The notes: generated by a model from the sequence alone, not told the origin. Counted from the first letter of the stretch, positions 16,823 through 26,161 are shown. The stretch is 64,000 nt of DNA from Lolliginicoccus suaedae (GCF_008312885.1 NZ_VSSO01000001.1:682001-746000), one strand, 5' to 3'. A program made the numbers and translations.

Positions 16823-17851
16823 ATGGCTATGGCTGCAGCGCCCGCATGGTCAGTGCCGCGCGGCACTGAAGGCGTGCGAATCATGGCACAAGGCGTCACC
16901 GGTCACATGACCATCGCCGAGGTGCTAGCGGGAACCGGACTGACCGAGGCAGATCTGGTTGACGAGACGACCGAGATCTGGGCGCACCAGGAATTCGCCG
17001 TTGTCCGCAACATCGTCGGCAAGCTCGGTGACCACACCGGCCAGGGGATCGAGGTCGGCGGCTTCAGCACCTTTGGCCGGGCCGGGATCGTCGGTTTCAC
17101 GTTCCTGGCCAGCGCCACGGTGCGAGAAGGCCTCGAACGTATTGCGCCCTACCTCGCGCTCGCGCCGTCGCACGTTCGCCTGTCGGTCGACTCCGACTCC
17201 ACTCACTTGTACATCGTCGCTGACGACACCGAGATTCCTGCCGACGTGCGGCCATTCATTGTCGAGCGGGATCTCGCGGGCTTCGCCGCCGTGCTCAGGG
17301 GAGCCGGCGTCGAGCTCGCGCCGGAGTGGATCGAGACCACTCTCGACGAGGAGCGGGCTGAACGTCTCGTGCGCACGTGGTCGGCAACGGCTGAGATCCG
17401 GCCCAACCGGGCACGCAACCGCATTGCAGGGCCGCCGGGAATGCTCGATGCTCCGCTCCCGCAGGCTGATCCGAACACCGCCAGGCTCTTCGAGCGGCAG
17501 TGTGCCGAAGTCCTCGATCGTCGGCTCGCGCGTGTTGGGCTGGCCGGTCAGATCCGCAGCCGGCTGCTCAACGATCCAGCGCATTTCCCATCGATGCAGA
17601 CCGTCGCCGACGAGCTCCATCTCGACCCACGGACGCTCCGCCGCAGACTGACCGACGAAGGAACGTCGTTCCGGGCGCTCGCCGAAGACGTTCGATGGAC
17701 CCTCGCCGAAAGACTTCTCGCTCAAGACATGCCGATCGAAGAGATTGCGCTCCGTCTTGGCTATGCGGAAACGGCGAGCTTCACGCACGCGTTCACCCGG
17801 TGGACTGGCGTGGCTCCGAGCCGGAGTCGCGCTCGAAGCCGTCGGCGCTGA
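16823..17851 (+). CDS. AraC-family transcriptional regulator (Arabinose_bd-type sensor domain)
   Basis: 342 residues with an N-terminal sensor domain of the type found in OruR/ArgR-like AraC proteins. The C-terminal double helix-turn-helix (about 245-335) reads SMQTVADELHLDPRTLRRRL and IEEIALRLGYAETASFTHAF. It is divergent from the desaturase fusion operon across 72 bp, so it most likely activates that operon in response to a lipophilic substrate. The start is uncertain: ATG 16823, or ATG 16883 (MAQGVTGHM). It ends 15 bp before the right 34-bp repeat. Confidence 0.88.
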   Translation: MAMAAAPAWSVPRGTEGVRIMAQGVTGHMTIAEVLAGTGLTEADLVDETTEIWAHQEFAVVRNIVGKLGDHTGQGIEVGGFSTFGRAGIVGFTFLASATVREGLERIAPYLALAPSHVRLSVDSDSTHLYIVADDTEIPADVRPFIVERDLAGFAAVLRGAGVELAPEWIETTLDEERAERLVRTWSATAEIRPNRARNRIAGPPGMLDAPLPQADPNTARLFERQCAEVLDRRLARVGLAGQIRSRLLNDPAHFPSMQTVADELHLDPRTLRRRLTDEGTSFRALAEDVRWTLAERLLAQDMPIEEIALRLGYAETASFTHAFTRWTGVAPSRSRARSRRR

Positions 17852-17866
17852 TCGGCATCCGGTGCA

Positions 17867-17900
17867 GCGGGCAGCTAGCCCAGCTCCTCGATCACCTCGG
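17867..17900. repeat. 34-bp direct repeat, right copy (VWA gene 3' end)
   Basis: Identical to 12269-12302. It contains the TAG stop and last codons of the VWA gene (17875 on the minus strand). The palindrome CTAG inside it supplies a stop codon on both strands. The two copies bracket a 5.6-kb block with four oxidoreductase/regulator genes. Confidence 0.85.
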
Positions 17901-19215
17901 CCAGTTGCCCGAGATTGCGGCACTCGAGCATGTCGATCACCTCGGCGTACTCGAGCGCCGCGGAGTCGCCGGTCCCCCAGCTCGCGCGCGGCTCGGGGTT
18001 GAGCCAGTAGGCCCGGCGGGACCGACCGGCTAGTTCCGCCACTGCGTCTGCCCGGGGCGGGAGGTTGTTCGCGCGGGCATCACCGATGATGAGGAGGGTC
18101 GTTCTTGGCGTGAGGGCATCAGCGTAGGTGTCGGTGAAGCCGCGCAAGACCTTCCCGTAGTCGGTTCCGCTGCCCATTACCTGCTGCGTGATCGCGCCCT
18201 CCATGGCCGTGAGAGCGTCGAGAGCGTCGCTGTTCCGGGCGAAGTGCTCCGTGACCTCCTCGGGCGTACTGATGAACACGAACGACCGCACGCGGGCGAA
18301 CTCCTGCTGCAATGCCGCGAGCAAGAGCAGCGCGAAACGCGCGAACGTTGCCCCCGACGCGCTGATGTCGCACAGCACGACGAGCTCGGGGCGGTGCGGG
18401 CGCTTCGGGCGATGCTTCAGGTTGACCGGGACGCCCCCGGTGGCGAGCGAGGCGCGGATGGTCCGCCGGAAATCCAGCGCGCCCCTCCGGCCGTGGTGCC
18501 GCTTCATGCTCATCCGCGCCGCGAGCCGCCGGGCGAGCGGATGCAACTGCCGCCGCATCTCGGCGATCTCTGACTGCGAGGCGGCGGCGAAGCTCACCAT
18601 CTCCAGCGGTTGCACGCGCACCGCTTCCGCGCCGGCACCCTGGTCCTCGAGGATGCGTCGCCGTGCCTCGGCCTCGACGAGCTCCTCGAAGCGCTGGAGC
18701 CGGGCGTCGAACCGGGCGCGGGCGATCGCCGTGGGCATGGCGGGTTCCTCAGCGGCGGCACGCATCAGTCCAGCCATGAGGGTCCGGGGCGAGATGGTGG
18801 TGATCACGGTCGCCGGGGACCACGATGTTCCCGTCCCGCGAGCGCTGGGGATCTGCCCTAGCTGCCCGACCGCCTCGCGCGCGACCTCGTACAGCCCGGC
18901 GTCGTCGCCGTCGAGGACTGATTCCGCGAGCTCGCCGCGCAGGGCCTGCGCCTTGGCGGCGGGCTCCGCGGGTGGCTCCGCGCGCTGCTCCCGCGCCGTC
19001 GCGTCATCGGGGAACCACAGGTCGAACAGGGTGTCGAAGAGCTGCCGGTGGGACTGCCGCTTGACCAGCGTTGCCCCATACAGAGCATGGAGCTTGCGCC
19101 GATCGAGCGCGGGCAATGCCGCGATGCCGCGGAGCGCGTCGAGACCCTCGGACGTCGAGGCAGGCACGCCAGCGTCGCGGAGCGCCTGCAGGAAACCGAG
19201 GTGGCGGTCGAGCAT
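17875..19215 (-). CDS. VWA-domain protein, CoxE-like
   Basis: 446 residues. The C-terminal half is a von Willebrand A domain with a MIDAS motif (D-I-S-A-S), then a Thr near QVMGSGTDYG, and DAR in the third position (LLIIGDARAN). The Arg/Glu-rich N-terminus is typical of CoxE/DUF58-like partners of MoxR ATPases. With the MoxR gene 4 bp upstream it should form a chaperone pair that remodels or metallates a client enzyme. The client is not evident. The 3' end carries the island-junction repeat. Confidence 0.88.
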   Translation of the reverse strand: MLDRHLGFLQALRDAGVPASTSEGLDALRGIAALPALDRRKLHALYGATLVKRQSHRQLFDTLFDLWFPDDATAREQRAEPPAEPAAKAQALRGELAESVLDGDDAGLYEVAREAVGQLGQIPSARGTGTSWSPATVITTISPRTLMAGLMRAAAEEPAMPTAIARARFDARLQRFEELVEAEARRRILEDQGAGAEAVRVQPLEMVSFAAASQSEIAEMRRQLHPLARRLAARMSMKRHHGRRGALDFRRTIRASLATGGVPVNLKHRPKRPHRPELVVLCDISASGATFARFALLLLAALQQEFARVRSFVFISTPEEVTEHFARNSDALDALTAMEGAITQQVMGSGTDYGKVLRGFTDTYADALTPRTTLLIIGDARANNLPPRADAVAELAGRSRRAYWLNPEPRASWGTGDSAALEYAEVIDMLECRNLGQLAEVIEELG

Positions 19216-19219
19216 GCGG

Positions 19220-20092
19220 CTACTCCGCGAGCTTCAGGCCGGTGATCGCCTTCGCATGATCGGAGGCATGCTTGAGCACCACGCCCAGGGTCCGCGTGAT
19301 GGTGCGCCCGTCGAGCCGGGTCGTGCCCAGTGCTCGCAGCGTGCGTCCCCAGTCCAGGGTCTCGGCGATCGAGGGGGCCTTCTTCAGCTCCAGGCCGCGC
19401 AACGCCTCCACGGTCTCGGCGAGCTGGCGTGCCAGGGTCTCGTCGATGCCCGGGATGCGGCGCTGGATGATCTCGCGCTCCCGCTCGATCGACGGGTACT
19501 CCATATTGAGGTACAGGCAGCGGCGCTTGAGCGCCTCGGACAGCTCCCGGCTCGCGTTGGAGGTCAGCACCACGAACGGCTTGGCGGTGGCCGTCATGGT
19601 GCCGAGCTCGGGGATCGTGACCTGGAAGTCCGACAGGATCTCGAGCAGCAGGCCCTCGAACTCGAGGTCCGTCTTATCGATCTCGTCGATCAGCAGGACA
19701 CAGCGCGCCTCGCTGCGAATCGCGGTCAGCAGTGGCCTGGTGAGCAGGAAGCGCTCGCTGAACACGTCATCGGAGAGGCCATCGGCATCCTTGGTGGCCT
19801 GGATGCTCAGCAGCTGCTTGGAGTAGTTCCACTCATACAGCGCGCGTGATTCGTCGAGGCCCTCGTAGCACTGCAAGCGGATCAGTGGCACCTGGGCGGC
19901 GCTGGCCACGGCCTTGGCGAGCTCGGTCTTGCCCACCCCCGCCGGGCCCTCGATCAGCAGCGGCTTGCCGAGCACGTCGGCGAGGAACACCGTCAGCGCG
20001 GTGTCCTCATCGGGCAGGTAGCCCTCGGCCTCGAGCCTGGTGCTCACGGCATCGGCGTCGGTGAAGAACCTGGTCGTCGCATCCTCGTCCAC
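19220..20092 (-). CDS. MoxR-family AAA+ ATPase
   Basis: 290 residues. Walker A is GPAGVGKTEL, Walker B is VLLIDEIDK, and VLTSNASRELSEALKRRCLYL gives sensor 1 and the Arg finger. The MoxR hallmark of acting with a VWA protein is met by the gene 4 bp downstream. It probably acts in the cytoplasm in cofactor insertion or complex assembly (CoxD/CoxE-like). It starts 21 bp downstream of the acyl-CoA-dehydrogenase-like gene, so the three may be co-transcribed. Confidence 0.9.
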   Translation of the reverse strand: MDEDATTRFFTDADAVSTRLEAEGYLPDEDTALTVFLADVLGKPLLIEGPAGVGKTELAKAVASAAQVPLIRLQCYEGLDESRALYEWNYSKQLLSIQATKDADGLSDDVFSERFLLTRPLLTAIRSEARCVLLIDEIDKTDLEFEGLLLEILSDFQVTIPELGTMTATAKPFVVLTSNASRELSEALKRRCLYLNMEYPSIEREREIIQRRIPGIDETLARQLAETVEALRGLELKKAPSIAETLDWGRTLRALGTTRLDGRTITRTLGVVLKHASDHAKAITGLKLAE

Positions 20093-20113
20093 CTCGCCAG
20101 CATACGGTGGCTG

Positions 20114-21046
20114 CTATTGGCTCCGTGCCGCGATGATTGCCGCCCACGCTGTGTCGAGCCGTGCCGAGCGTGCGCGGCCAGCGATGCCCAGCAGCGCCTT
20201 GTCCCGCTGCCACATCGCCGCGACACCTCGATCCGCATCCGCCCACAGGGGTTCGAGCTGCTCAACGAGCCGGGCGAACGAGTCCAGGGCACCCGCCAGG
20301 GCGATGTGCACCGCTGGCGATGCGGGATCGCTGTCGCTCATGGCGCGCAGGGTTACTACCGTGGCGACGAGCTGCTGCTGGATCTCTCGCGGCCACCCCG
20401 ATTGTCGTCCGACACGGAGCAGCCATCCCAGCAACGCTGCGGTGACGTGGATGTCCTCGATGGTGCGGAACGGCTTGATATAGCGGGAGTAGCCGTCGCC
20501 ATCGAGCAGATCAGCAATGTGGACCTCATCGAGCTCGACCTCGCCGTGCGGCAGCTCAGGGACCATCGGTAGCGGTGGCCGCGCCGTCACCGTCACACCA
20601 GGCTGGTCCACCCGCACCCGTGCGACGCGCAGGAGGTTGCGACCTTCTGGGGAGGCTCCCGCGCTGACGGCGACGAGCAGCTCGGACGCCTCGGGCCCGA
20701 ACGTGACGAACGTCTTCGTGCCACTGAGCACCCATCCTCCGTCATCGGCGGGCCGGATGGAGGTGGTGATCGCCCGTGGATGGCCTCCGCCTGCCTCGGT
20801 GACGCACATTGCCGCGATGCCCTCGCCGAGCCCAGGATCGAGGACGCGCAGCGCGACCTGGTAGCCCGATCCGAACGCGAGCCCGACGCTGCCCGCCCCG
20901 AACCCCGCGGCGGCCGCGGCATCGACCGGATGCGGGAACCGGCGCGCGGCCTCGCAGTGCCGGTCCCAGAACTCGGCCGTGGTCTCCCGGGCGGGGGCCG
21001 TCGCGGCAGTGGTGAGCAGATGCTGGAGCAGGGGCGCGCAATCCAT
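20114..21046 (-). CDS. acyl-CoA-dehydrogenase-superfamily protein (short)
   Basis: 310 residues with the FAD-binding middle domain pattern (CVTEAGGGHPRAITTSIRP..GGWVLSGTKTFVT). The C-terminal helical domain is short and lacks an obvious catalytic Glu. Active acyl-CoA dehydrogenases are about 380 residues, so this may be a flavin protein with another substrate or a non-catalytic relative. It is the first gene of a possible operon with the MoxR and VWA genes. Confidence 0.75.
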   Translation of the reverse strand: MDCAPLLQHLLTTAATAPARETTAEFWDRHCEAARRFPHPVDAAAAAGFGAGSVGLAFGSGYQVALRVLDPGLGEGIAAMCVTEAGGGHPRAITTSIRPADDGGWVLSGTKTFVTFGPEASELLVAVSAGASPEGRNLLRVARVRVDQPGVTVTARPPLPMVPELPHGEVELDEVHIADLLDGDGYSRYIKPFRTIEDIHVTAALLGWLLRVGRQSGWPREIQQQLVATVVTLRAMSDSDPASPAVHIALAGALDSFARLVEQLEPLWADADRGVAAMWQRDKALLGIAGRARSARLDTAWAAIIAARSQ

Positions 21047-21081
21047 GGGCCGAGCCTAGCGGTGGCGAGGGCCAGGGGCCG

Positions 21082-24000
21082 CTACCGCATCACGATGACG
21101 CCCTCCCCCGCCGCGACCTGGGTGCCCGTGCCCACGAGCACCTGGTCGACGATCCCGGCGCGCGGGGCGGTGAGGACGGTCTCCATCTTCATGGCCTCGA
21201 GCGCGAGCAATGGCTGGCCCTCCGCCACCTCGTCACCGGGGGCGACGTTGATCTTCCACACGTTGGCGATGAACGGGGAGTCAATGAGCACGCCGCCCTC
21301 GGGCACCACCACGTCCTCGGTGGGGGCGGGGATGTCCACGGCGGCGTCCTGGCGGTCGAACTCGCCGGAGGCTTCCCAGGCATCACGCTCGGCGGAGAAC
21401 GCGGCGGCCTGCTGGGCGCGGAAGCTCGCGATGGAGTCGGCATTGTCGGCGAGGAACCGGCGATGCTCGGCGAGGGAGAACTCGCCTTCGGTGATGTCGG
21501 GCTCGAACCTGCCCGCCGCCATGTCTGCGCGCATGTCGAGCAGGTCCTCGGGCGAGACGGGGTACCACTGGATGCGGTCGAAGAAGCGCAGCAGCCAGGG
21601 GGTCTTCGCGTGCCGCTGCCAGATCTGGGTGGTGCGGCCGACGAACTGGTAGCCGCCGGGTCCCTCCATGCCGTAGATGCACAGGTAGGCGCCGCCGATG
21701 CCGACGGCGTTCTCCGGCGTCCAGGTACGGGCTGGGTTGTACTTGGTGGTGACGAGCCGGTGGCGGGGGTCGAGCGGGGTGGCGACGGGCGCGCCGAGGT
21801 AGACATCACCGAGGCCGAGGACGAGGTACTCGGCATCGAAGACAGTGTCGAATACCTCCTCGACAGTGGCGAGGCCGTTGATGCGGCGTATGAACTCGAT
21901 GTTCCACGGGCACCAGGGCGCATCCGAGCGCACCCCGGACACGTAGCGCTCGATCGCTTCGCGGGTGGCGGGATCGTCCCATGACAGCGGCAGCCGCACG
22001 GTGCGGCTGGGCACGACGAGCTCGCTGGCGGCGGGGATGTCGTTCTCGAGCTCGCGGAGCAGCCCGACGAGCTTCGGGACGGGCAGCACGTCCGGGTCGA
22101 CGTGCACCTGGAGCGATCGGATGCCGGGGGTGAGGTCGAGGATGCCGGGATGCGCGGCTTGCTCCAGACGGGTGTGCAGGGCGTGGACGCGGGCGCGGAG
22201 CTCGAGGTCGAGGGTGATGTCGCCGTACTCGACGAGCACGTTGTCGTCGCCGGAGCGGCGGTAGGCCAGCGATGGCAGGTCGCCGCGGTCGGCCTCGCGG
22301 TGGAGCAAGCCGTCGTCGCCGTCGCCACCCGTGCTGCTAGTGGTCCAGCGGGTGGCGTCGAGGGCGCGCGGGGAGGCCGCATCGGTGGACTTGATGGGCA
22401 CGAAGCGGACGGTGTCGCCGGGACGCAGCTGACCGAGCTTCCATCGCTGGGAGGCGACCACGGTGACGGGGCAGACGAATCCGCCGAGGCTGGGCCCGTC
22501 GGGGCCGAGCAGGATGGGGGTGTCGCCGGTGAAGTCGAGCGCACCGACCGAATAGGCGTTGTCGTGGATGTTGGAGGGGTGCAGCCCTGCCTCGCCGCCG
22601 TCGGTGCGGGCCCAGCGTGGCTTGGGGCCGATCAGCCGGACGCCGGTGCGGGCGGAGTTGAAATGCACCTCGTAGTCGGTGGCATGCAGGGTGGCGATGT
22701 CCTCGCGGGTAAAGAACTCCGGCGCGGCGTGCGGGCCCTCGGTGACGGCGAGCTCCCAGTGGTGGGCGAACACAGGACGCTCAGTGATCGGCGTGCCGCC
22801 GGCGGTGGTGCCACGGGCGCGCAGCACGTCGCCCTTGGCGAGCGCGCGTCCGCCGTGGCCACCGAACTGCCCGAGGGTGAACGTCGACGCGCTGCCGAGG
22901 TACTCCGGCACATCGAGCCCGCCGGCGAGCAGCACATAGGTGCGCAGGCCCGCCTCGCTGGCACCGATGTCGAGGGTCGCGCCCGCGGGGACGGTGATCG
23001 GCTCCCACATCGGCGCGGGCTTGCCGTCGATCGTGACGGGGGCTTCCGCGCCGGTGATGCACACGGTGGTGGCGTCAGTGAATCGCAGTGCGGGGCCGGT
23101 GGCGGTGCATTCGAGGCCGGGCAGGCCCTCGTCGTTGCCCAGCGCCTGGTTGCCGAGGCGGAAGGACAGGTCATCCATGGGCCCGCTCGGTGGGACGCCG
23201 ATCTGCCATAGCCCGGTGCGGCCGGGGTAGTCCTGGACAGTGGTCTGCATGCCGGGGCGCTCGACGACGATGCGCGGCTCGGGGTCGGTGACGTGCGCGA
23301 GGGTTCCGGTGTGATGCTCGGCGGCGAGCACCTCGGGCACGGTGGTGATGGCGCGCAGCAGCCCGAGGTTGCTCTCGATGCCGTCGATGCGGGTGTGGCG
23401 CAGCGCCTCGCCGAGCCCGGTGAACGCGGTGGCACGGTCCTCGGCGGCGGTGATGATCTTGGCGAGCATGGGGTCGTAGGCGGTGGAGACTACGGTTCCG
23501 GTCTCCACCCACGCATCCACGCGAACCTGCGAACCGGTGGGCAGCTCGACGTTGGTGAGCGTGCCCGCCGACGGCAGGTAGTCGCGCGTGGGGTCCTCGG
23601 CGTAGACGCGCGCCTCCACGGCGTGGCCCCGCACTGGAACGCGGGTCACATGCTCGGTGATCGCATCGAGGCGCTGGCCCTGCGCGAGCTCGAGCATCAT
23701 GCGGACCAGATCGACCCCGGTCACGGCCTCGGTGACGGGATGCTCGACCTGCAATCGGGCATTGACCTCGAGGAACGATGCCTCGCCGCGGTGGGGGTCG
23801 TAGACGAACTCGACAGTGCCAGCGCTGCGATAGCGCACGGATTCCGCGAGCGCGCGGGAGGTGTCGTGCAGCTGCCGACGGAGGTGCTCGGGCAGGCCGG
23901 GCGCGGGTGCTTCCTCGATGACCTTCTGGTTGCGGCGCTGCAGCGAGCAGTCGCGGTCGCCGAGGGTGAGCACGTTGCCGGTGCCGTCGCCGAGGATCTG

Positions 24001-24636
24001 CACCTCGATGTGGCGGGCGTCCTGGATGTAGCGCTCGGCGAAGACCCCGGTGGTGGAGAAGCTGTGCGAGGCGAGGCGGGCGACGTTGCTGTAGGCGGCG
24101 ATCAGCTCGTCGTCGTCCCGGCACACCTGCATGCCGATGCCGCCGCCACCACCGGTGGCCTTGAGCATGATCGGGTAGCCGATCAACTCCGCGGCGACCA
24201 CGGCATCCTCGGCGCTCGCGAGCAGGTCGGTTCCGGCGATCATGGGGACCCCGGCCTCGGCCGCGGCGGCGCGGGCGGTGTGCTTGGTGCCGAACACGCG
24301 GAGCTGCTCGGAGGTGGGGCCGACGAACGCGATGCCCTCGGCCTCGACCTGCTCGGCGAATGCCGCGTCCTCGGAGAGGAACCCGTAGCCGGGATGGATG
24401 GCTCCCGCCCCGGTCTTGCGCGCGGCGGCGAGGATCGCCTCGGCATTCAGGTAGGACTCGCGCGGCGGGGTCGGCCCGATGTGCACGGCCTCATCCGCCA
24501 TGCGGACATGGGCGGCACCGCGGTCGGCGTCGGAGAACACCGCGACGGTGCGCAGCCCCATCTCGCGGGCGGTGCGGATGATGCGGCAGGCGATCTCGCC
24601 GCGGTTGGCGATCAGCAGGGTGTCGAAGGCTTTCAT
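21082..24636 (-). CDS. urea carboxylase-type biotin enzyme (urea or guanidine carboxylase)
   Basis: 1184 residues in the family's order. Residues 1-455 are biotin carboxylase (IANRGEIACRII, the ATP-grasp GGGGGIGM, HIEVQ, QRRNQKV). Next comes a KipA/AHS2-like domain (PGMQTTVQDYPGR), then a KipI/AHS1-like domain (VEYGDITLDLELRAR), then a C-terminal biotinyl domain with EAMKMET. It carboxylates urea to allophanate, or guanidine to carboxyguanidine, using ATP and bicarbonate. The choice of substrate cannot be settled by eye. Its ATG overlaps the upstream gene's stop by 4 bp. Confidence 0.9.
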   Translation of the reverse strand: MKAFDTLLIANRGEIACRIIRTAREMGLRTVAVFSDADRGAAHVRMADEAVHIGPTPPRESYLNAEAILAAARKTGAGAIHPGYGFLSEDAAFAEQVEAEGIAFVGPTSEQLRVFGTKHTARAAAAEAGVPMIAGTDLLASAEDAVVAAELIGYPIMLKATGGGGGIGMQVCRDDDELIAAYSNVARLASHSFSTTGVFAERYIQDARHIEVQILGDGTGNVLTLGDRDCSLQRRNQKVIEEAPAPGLPEHLRRQLHDTSRALAESVRYRSAGTVEFVYDPHRGEASFLEVNARLQVEHPVTEAVTGVDLVRMMLELAQGQRLDAITEHVTRVPVRGHAVEARVYAEDPTRDYLPSAGTLTNVELPTGSQVRVDAWVETGTVVSTAYDPMLAKIITAAEDRATAFTGLGEALRHTRIDGIESNLGLLRAITTVPEVLAAEHHTGTLAHVTDPEPRIVVERPGMQTTVQDYPGRTGLWQIGVPPSGPMDDLSFRLGNQALGNDEGLPGLECTATGPALRFTDATTVCITGAEAPVTIDGKPAPMWEPITVPAGATLDIGASEAGLRTYVLLAGGLDVPEYLGSASTFTLGQFGGHGGRALAKGDVLRARGTTAGGTPITERPVFAHHWELAVTEGPHAAPEFFTREDIATLHATDYEVHFNSARTGVRLIGPKPRWARTDGGEAGLHPSNIHDNAYSVGALDFTGDTPILLGPDGPSLGGFVCPVTVVASQRWKLGQLRPGDTVRFVPIKSTDAASPRALDATRWTTSSTGGDGDDGLLHREADRGDLPSLAYRRSGDDNVLVEYGDITLDLELRARVHALHTRLEQAAHPGILDLTPGIRSLQVHVDPDVLPVPKLVGLLRELENDIPAASELVVPSRTVRLPLSWDDPATREAIERYVSGVRSDAPWCPWNIEFIRRINGLATVEEVFDTVFDAEYLVLGLGDVYLGAPVATPLDPRHRLVTTKYNPARTWTPENAVGIGGAYLCIYGMEGPGGYQFVGRTTQIWQRHAKTPWLLRFFDRIQWYPVSPEDLLDMRADMAAGRFEPDITEGEFSLAEHRRFLADNADSIASFRAQQAAAFSAERDAWEASGEFDRQDAAVDIPAPTEDVVVPEGGVLIDSPFIANVWKINVAPGDEVAEGQPLLALEAMKMETVLTAPRAGIVDQVLVGTGTQVAAGEGVIVMR

Positions 24637-25238
24637 GCGCGGGTCACCACCATGCGGACAGGGGTGGGGTTGAAGCCGTTGCAGGGGTTGTTGATCTGCG
24701 GGCAGTTCGACACGAGCACCAGCGTGTCGGTCTCGGCGCGCAGCGACACCTTCTTGCCGGGGGCGGAGATGCCATCGACGATGCCGAGGGTGCCATCAGG
24801 ATCCACGGGGACATTCATGAACCAGTTGATGTTGGAGACGAGGTCGCGCTTACCGAGGCCCCACTTGCTGCCCTCGATGAGGAAGTTCTCCACGCAGGCG
24901 TGCTGGTGCTTGGTGTGGTGGCCGTAGCGCAGAGTGTTCGATTCCTGGGAGCAGGCGCCTCCGAGGGTGTCGTGGCGGCCGCAGTCGTCGTGGGTGACGG
25001 TCATCAGCGGGGCGCCGTCGGCGGTGCGCAGGACGCTGCCCATACCAAGGTAGGCGTTGCCCTGCGCGGCGATGGTCTCGGGCGCGCTGTAGCGCAGCGT
25101 GGTGTCGGCGGCGTCGTAGAGGATGCAGTCGACGGCCTGGTTGCCCTCGAGATCGATGATGGTCAGGGTGTCGCCGGCGGTGATGATCGCGGACCAGGGG
25201 GCGCGCGCGGGGACGGTCTGGTCAAGGACGGTGCTCAT
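24633..25238 (-). CDS. DUF1989 urea-carboxylase-associated protein, carboxyguanidine deiminase subunit-like
   Basis: 201 residues from ATG 25238, chosen because AAGGAGAC lies just upstream. It has the DUF1989 core (DLEGNQAVDCILY, YGHHTKHQHAC, NINWFMNVPV) with conserved Cys/His that bind a metal. Relatives CgdA/CgdB, long annotated as urea-carboxylase-associated proteins, hydrolyse carboxyguanidine to allophanate and ammonia. It is translationally coupled to the carboxylase gene (ATGA). Confidence 0.85.
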   Translation of the reverse strand: MSTVLDQTVPARAPWSAIITAGDTLTIIDLEGNQAVDCILYDAADTTLRYSAPETIAAQGNAYLGMGSVLRTADGAPLMTVTHDDCGRHDTLGGACSQESNTLRYGHHTKHQHACVENFLIEGSKWGLGKRDLVSNINWFMNVPVDPDGTLGIVDGISAPGKKVSLRAETDTLVLVSNCPQINNPCNGFNPTPVRMVVTRA

Positions 25239-25249
25239 GTGTGTCTCCT

Positions 25250-26098
25250 TCACAGGGTGCCGCGCGCGGCGAGGTAGTCGTCGGTGTTGGCCACCGCGCG
25301 GAGATATTCGGGGTCGGTACTGGGCAGGTCGTCGAGATCACCGGGAGCCGTCCAAGCAAGGACCTCGAGCCCGGTGGTGGCGAAAACCGGATCGGGGTCG
25401 AGGCGGTGCGCGGTGTTGGCGATCAGCACGATCGCGGGCAGGTGCAGCAGGATCTCGACGTGCGCGCCGGGGCCGGCGGTGCCCTCGCTGACGAGCGTTC
25501 CGTCCTCGGCGACGCGGATGCCATGGAAAAGGGAGAACGACGGTGGCAGGTCGCGGCGGTCGAGGCCGTGCTTGGCCGCGGCGAGGGTGAATAGCTCGAC
25601 CCCGGCCGGGGAGGCGGAGTGCACGGTGCCGTCGCCGTACTTGGCGGTGTTGGCGGCGAGGGTGGTTGTGCCGCACAGCAGGTCGTGCTTGCCGGAGGTG
25701 TCGGCGACGACGCTGGCGATGATGCGGCCTTGGTCGGTGAGCAGGGGGTGGCCGGTGCCGAGGTAGGCCTGCCAGGGGATCTTGACGGTATCGGCGACGT
25801 TGAGCCGCTCCCAGGGCTGGTCGGCGTGAAACAGCAGCAGGTGGGCGCAGGCGTTGCCGATGGTGTCGGTGAGGCGCAGCCGAGTGCCGCGGGCGAGCAC
25901 CTTGGTGGTGTAGCCGCCGCCGGCGAGCTGCTCGGCCCAGGTGAGCCGGTTCGCGTCGACGCCTGGCGGCGGGGTGGGCCAGGCGGTGGCGGGAATGGTG
26001 GGCATGGAGTCGCTCGTGGTGCCGGCCTGGGCGCGGGCGTGCTCGCGAGCGCCGCGCGTGGTGGCTGTGGTGGTGCCTGCGGTGGTGGTCGTGGTCAT
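25250..26098 (-). CDS. DUF1989 urea-carboxylase-associated protein, second carboxyguanidine deiminase subunit-like
   Basis: 282 residues. A low-complexity Thr-rich leader precedes the DUF1989 core: G-N-A-C-A-H-L-L-L-F, SGKHDLLCGTTTLAAN and LPPSFSLFHGIRV. It is a paralogue of the 24633-25238 gene, and the two are expected to form a heteromer. It is the first gene of the leftward operon, with an AmtR-like operator 25-38 bp upstream of its ATG. Later starts (for example Met32) would remove the leader; the true N-terminus is unsure. Confidence 0.85.
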   Translation of the reverse strand: MTTTTTAGTTTATTRGAREHARAQAGTTSDSMPTIPATAWPTPPPGVDANRLTWAEQLAGGGYTTKVLARGTRLRLTDTIGNACAHLLLFHADQPWERLNVADTVKIPWQAYLGTGHPLLTDQGRIIASVVADTSGKHDLLCGTTTLAANTAKYGDGTVHSASPAGVELFTLAAAKHGLDRRDLPPSFSLFHGIRVAEDGTLVSEGTAGPGAHVEILLHLPAIVLIANTAHRLDPDPVFATTGLEVLAWTAPGDLDDLPSTDPEYLRAVANTDDYLAARGTL

Positions 26099-26122
26099 GG
26101 CGCGTCCTTCAACGACGAATAT

Positions 26123-26136
26123 CTGTCAGTTGATAG
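26123..26136. promoter_or_regulatory. AmtR-like operator 1 (carboxylase operon)
   Basis: CTGTCAGTTGATAG matches the CTRT-N6-AYAG form of the AmtR box (Corynebacterium glutamicum consensus CTAT-N6-ATAG). It lies 25-38 bp upstream of the first gene of the carboxylase operon. Two near-identical copies lie at 26318 and 29913. Confidence 0.7.
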
Positions 26137-26161
26137 TTTTTCCCATCCGCGAGCCCGCTGG

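Noticed and set aside
12303-17866. Transposon carrying the oxidoreductase block
   Set aside because: All four genes are accounted for by metabolic or regulatory families. No transposase, resolvase or terminal inverted repeats are present.
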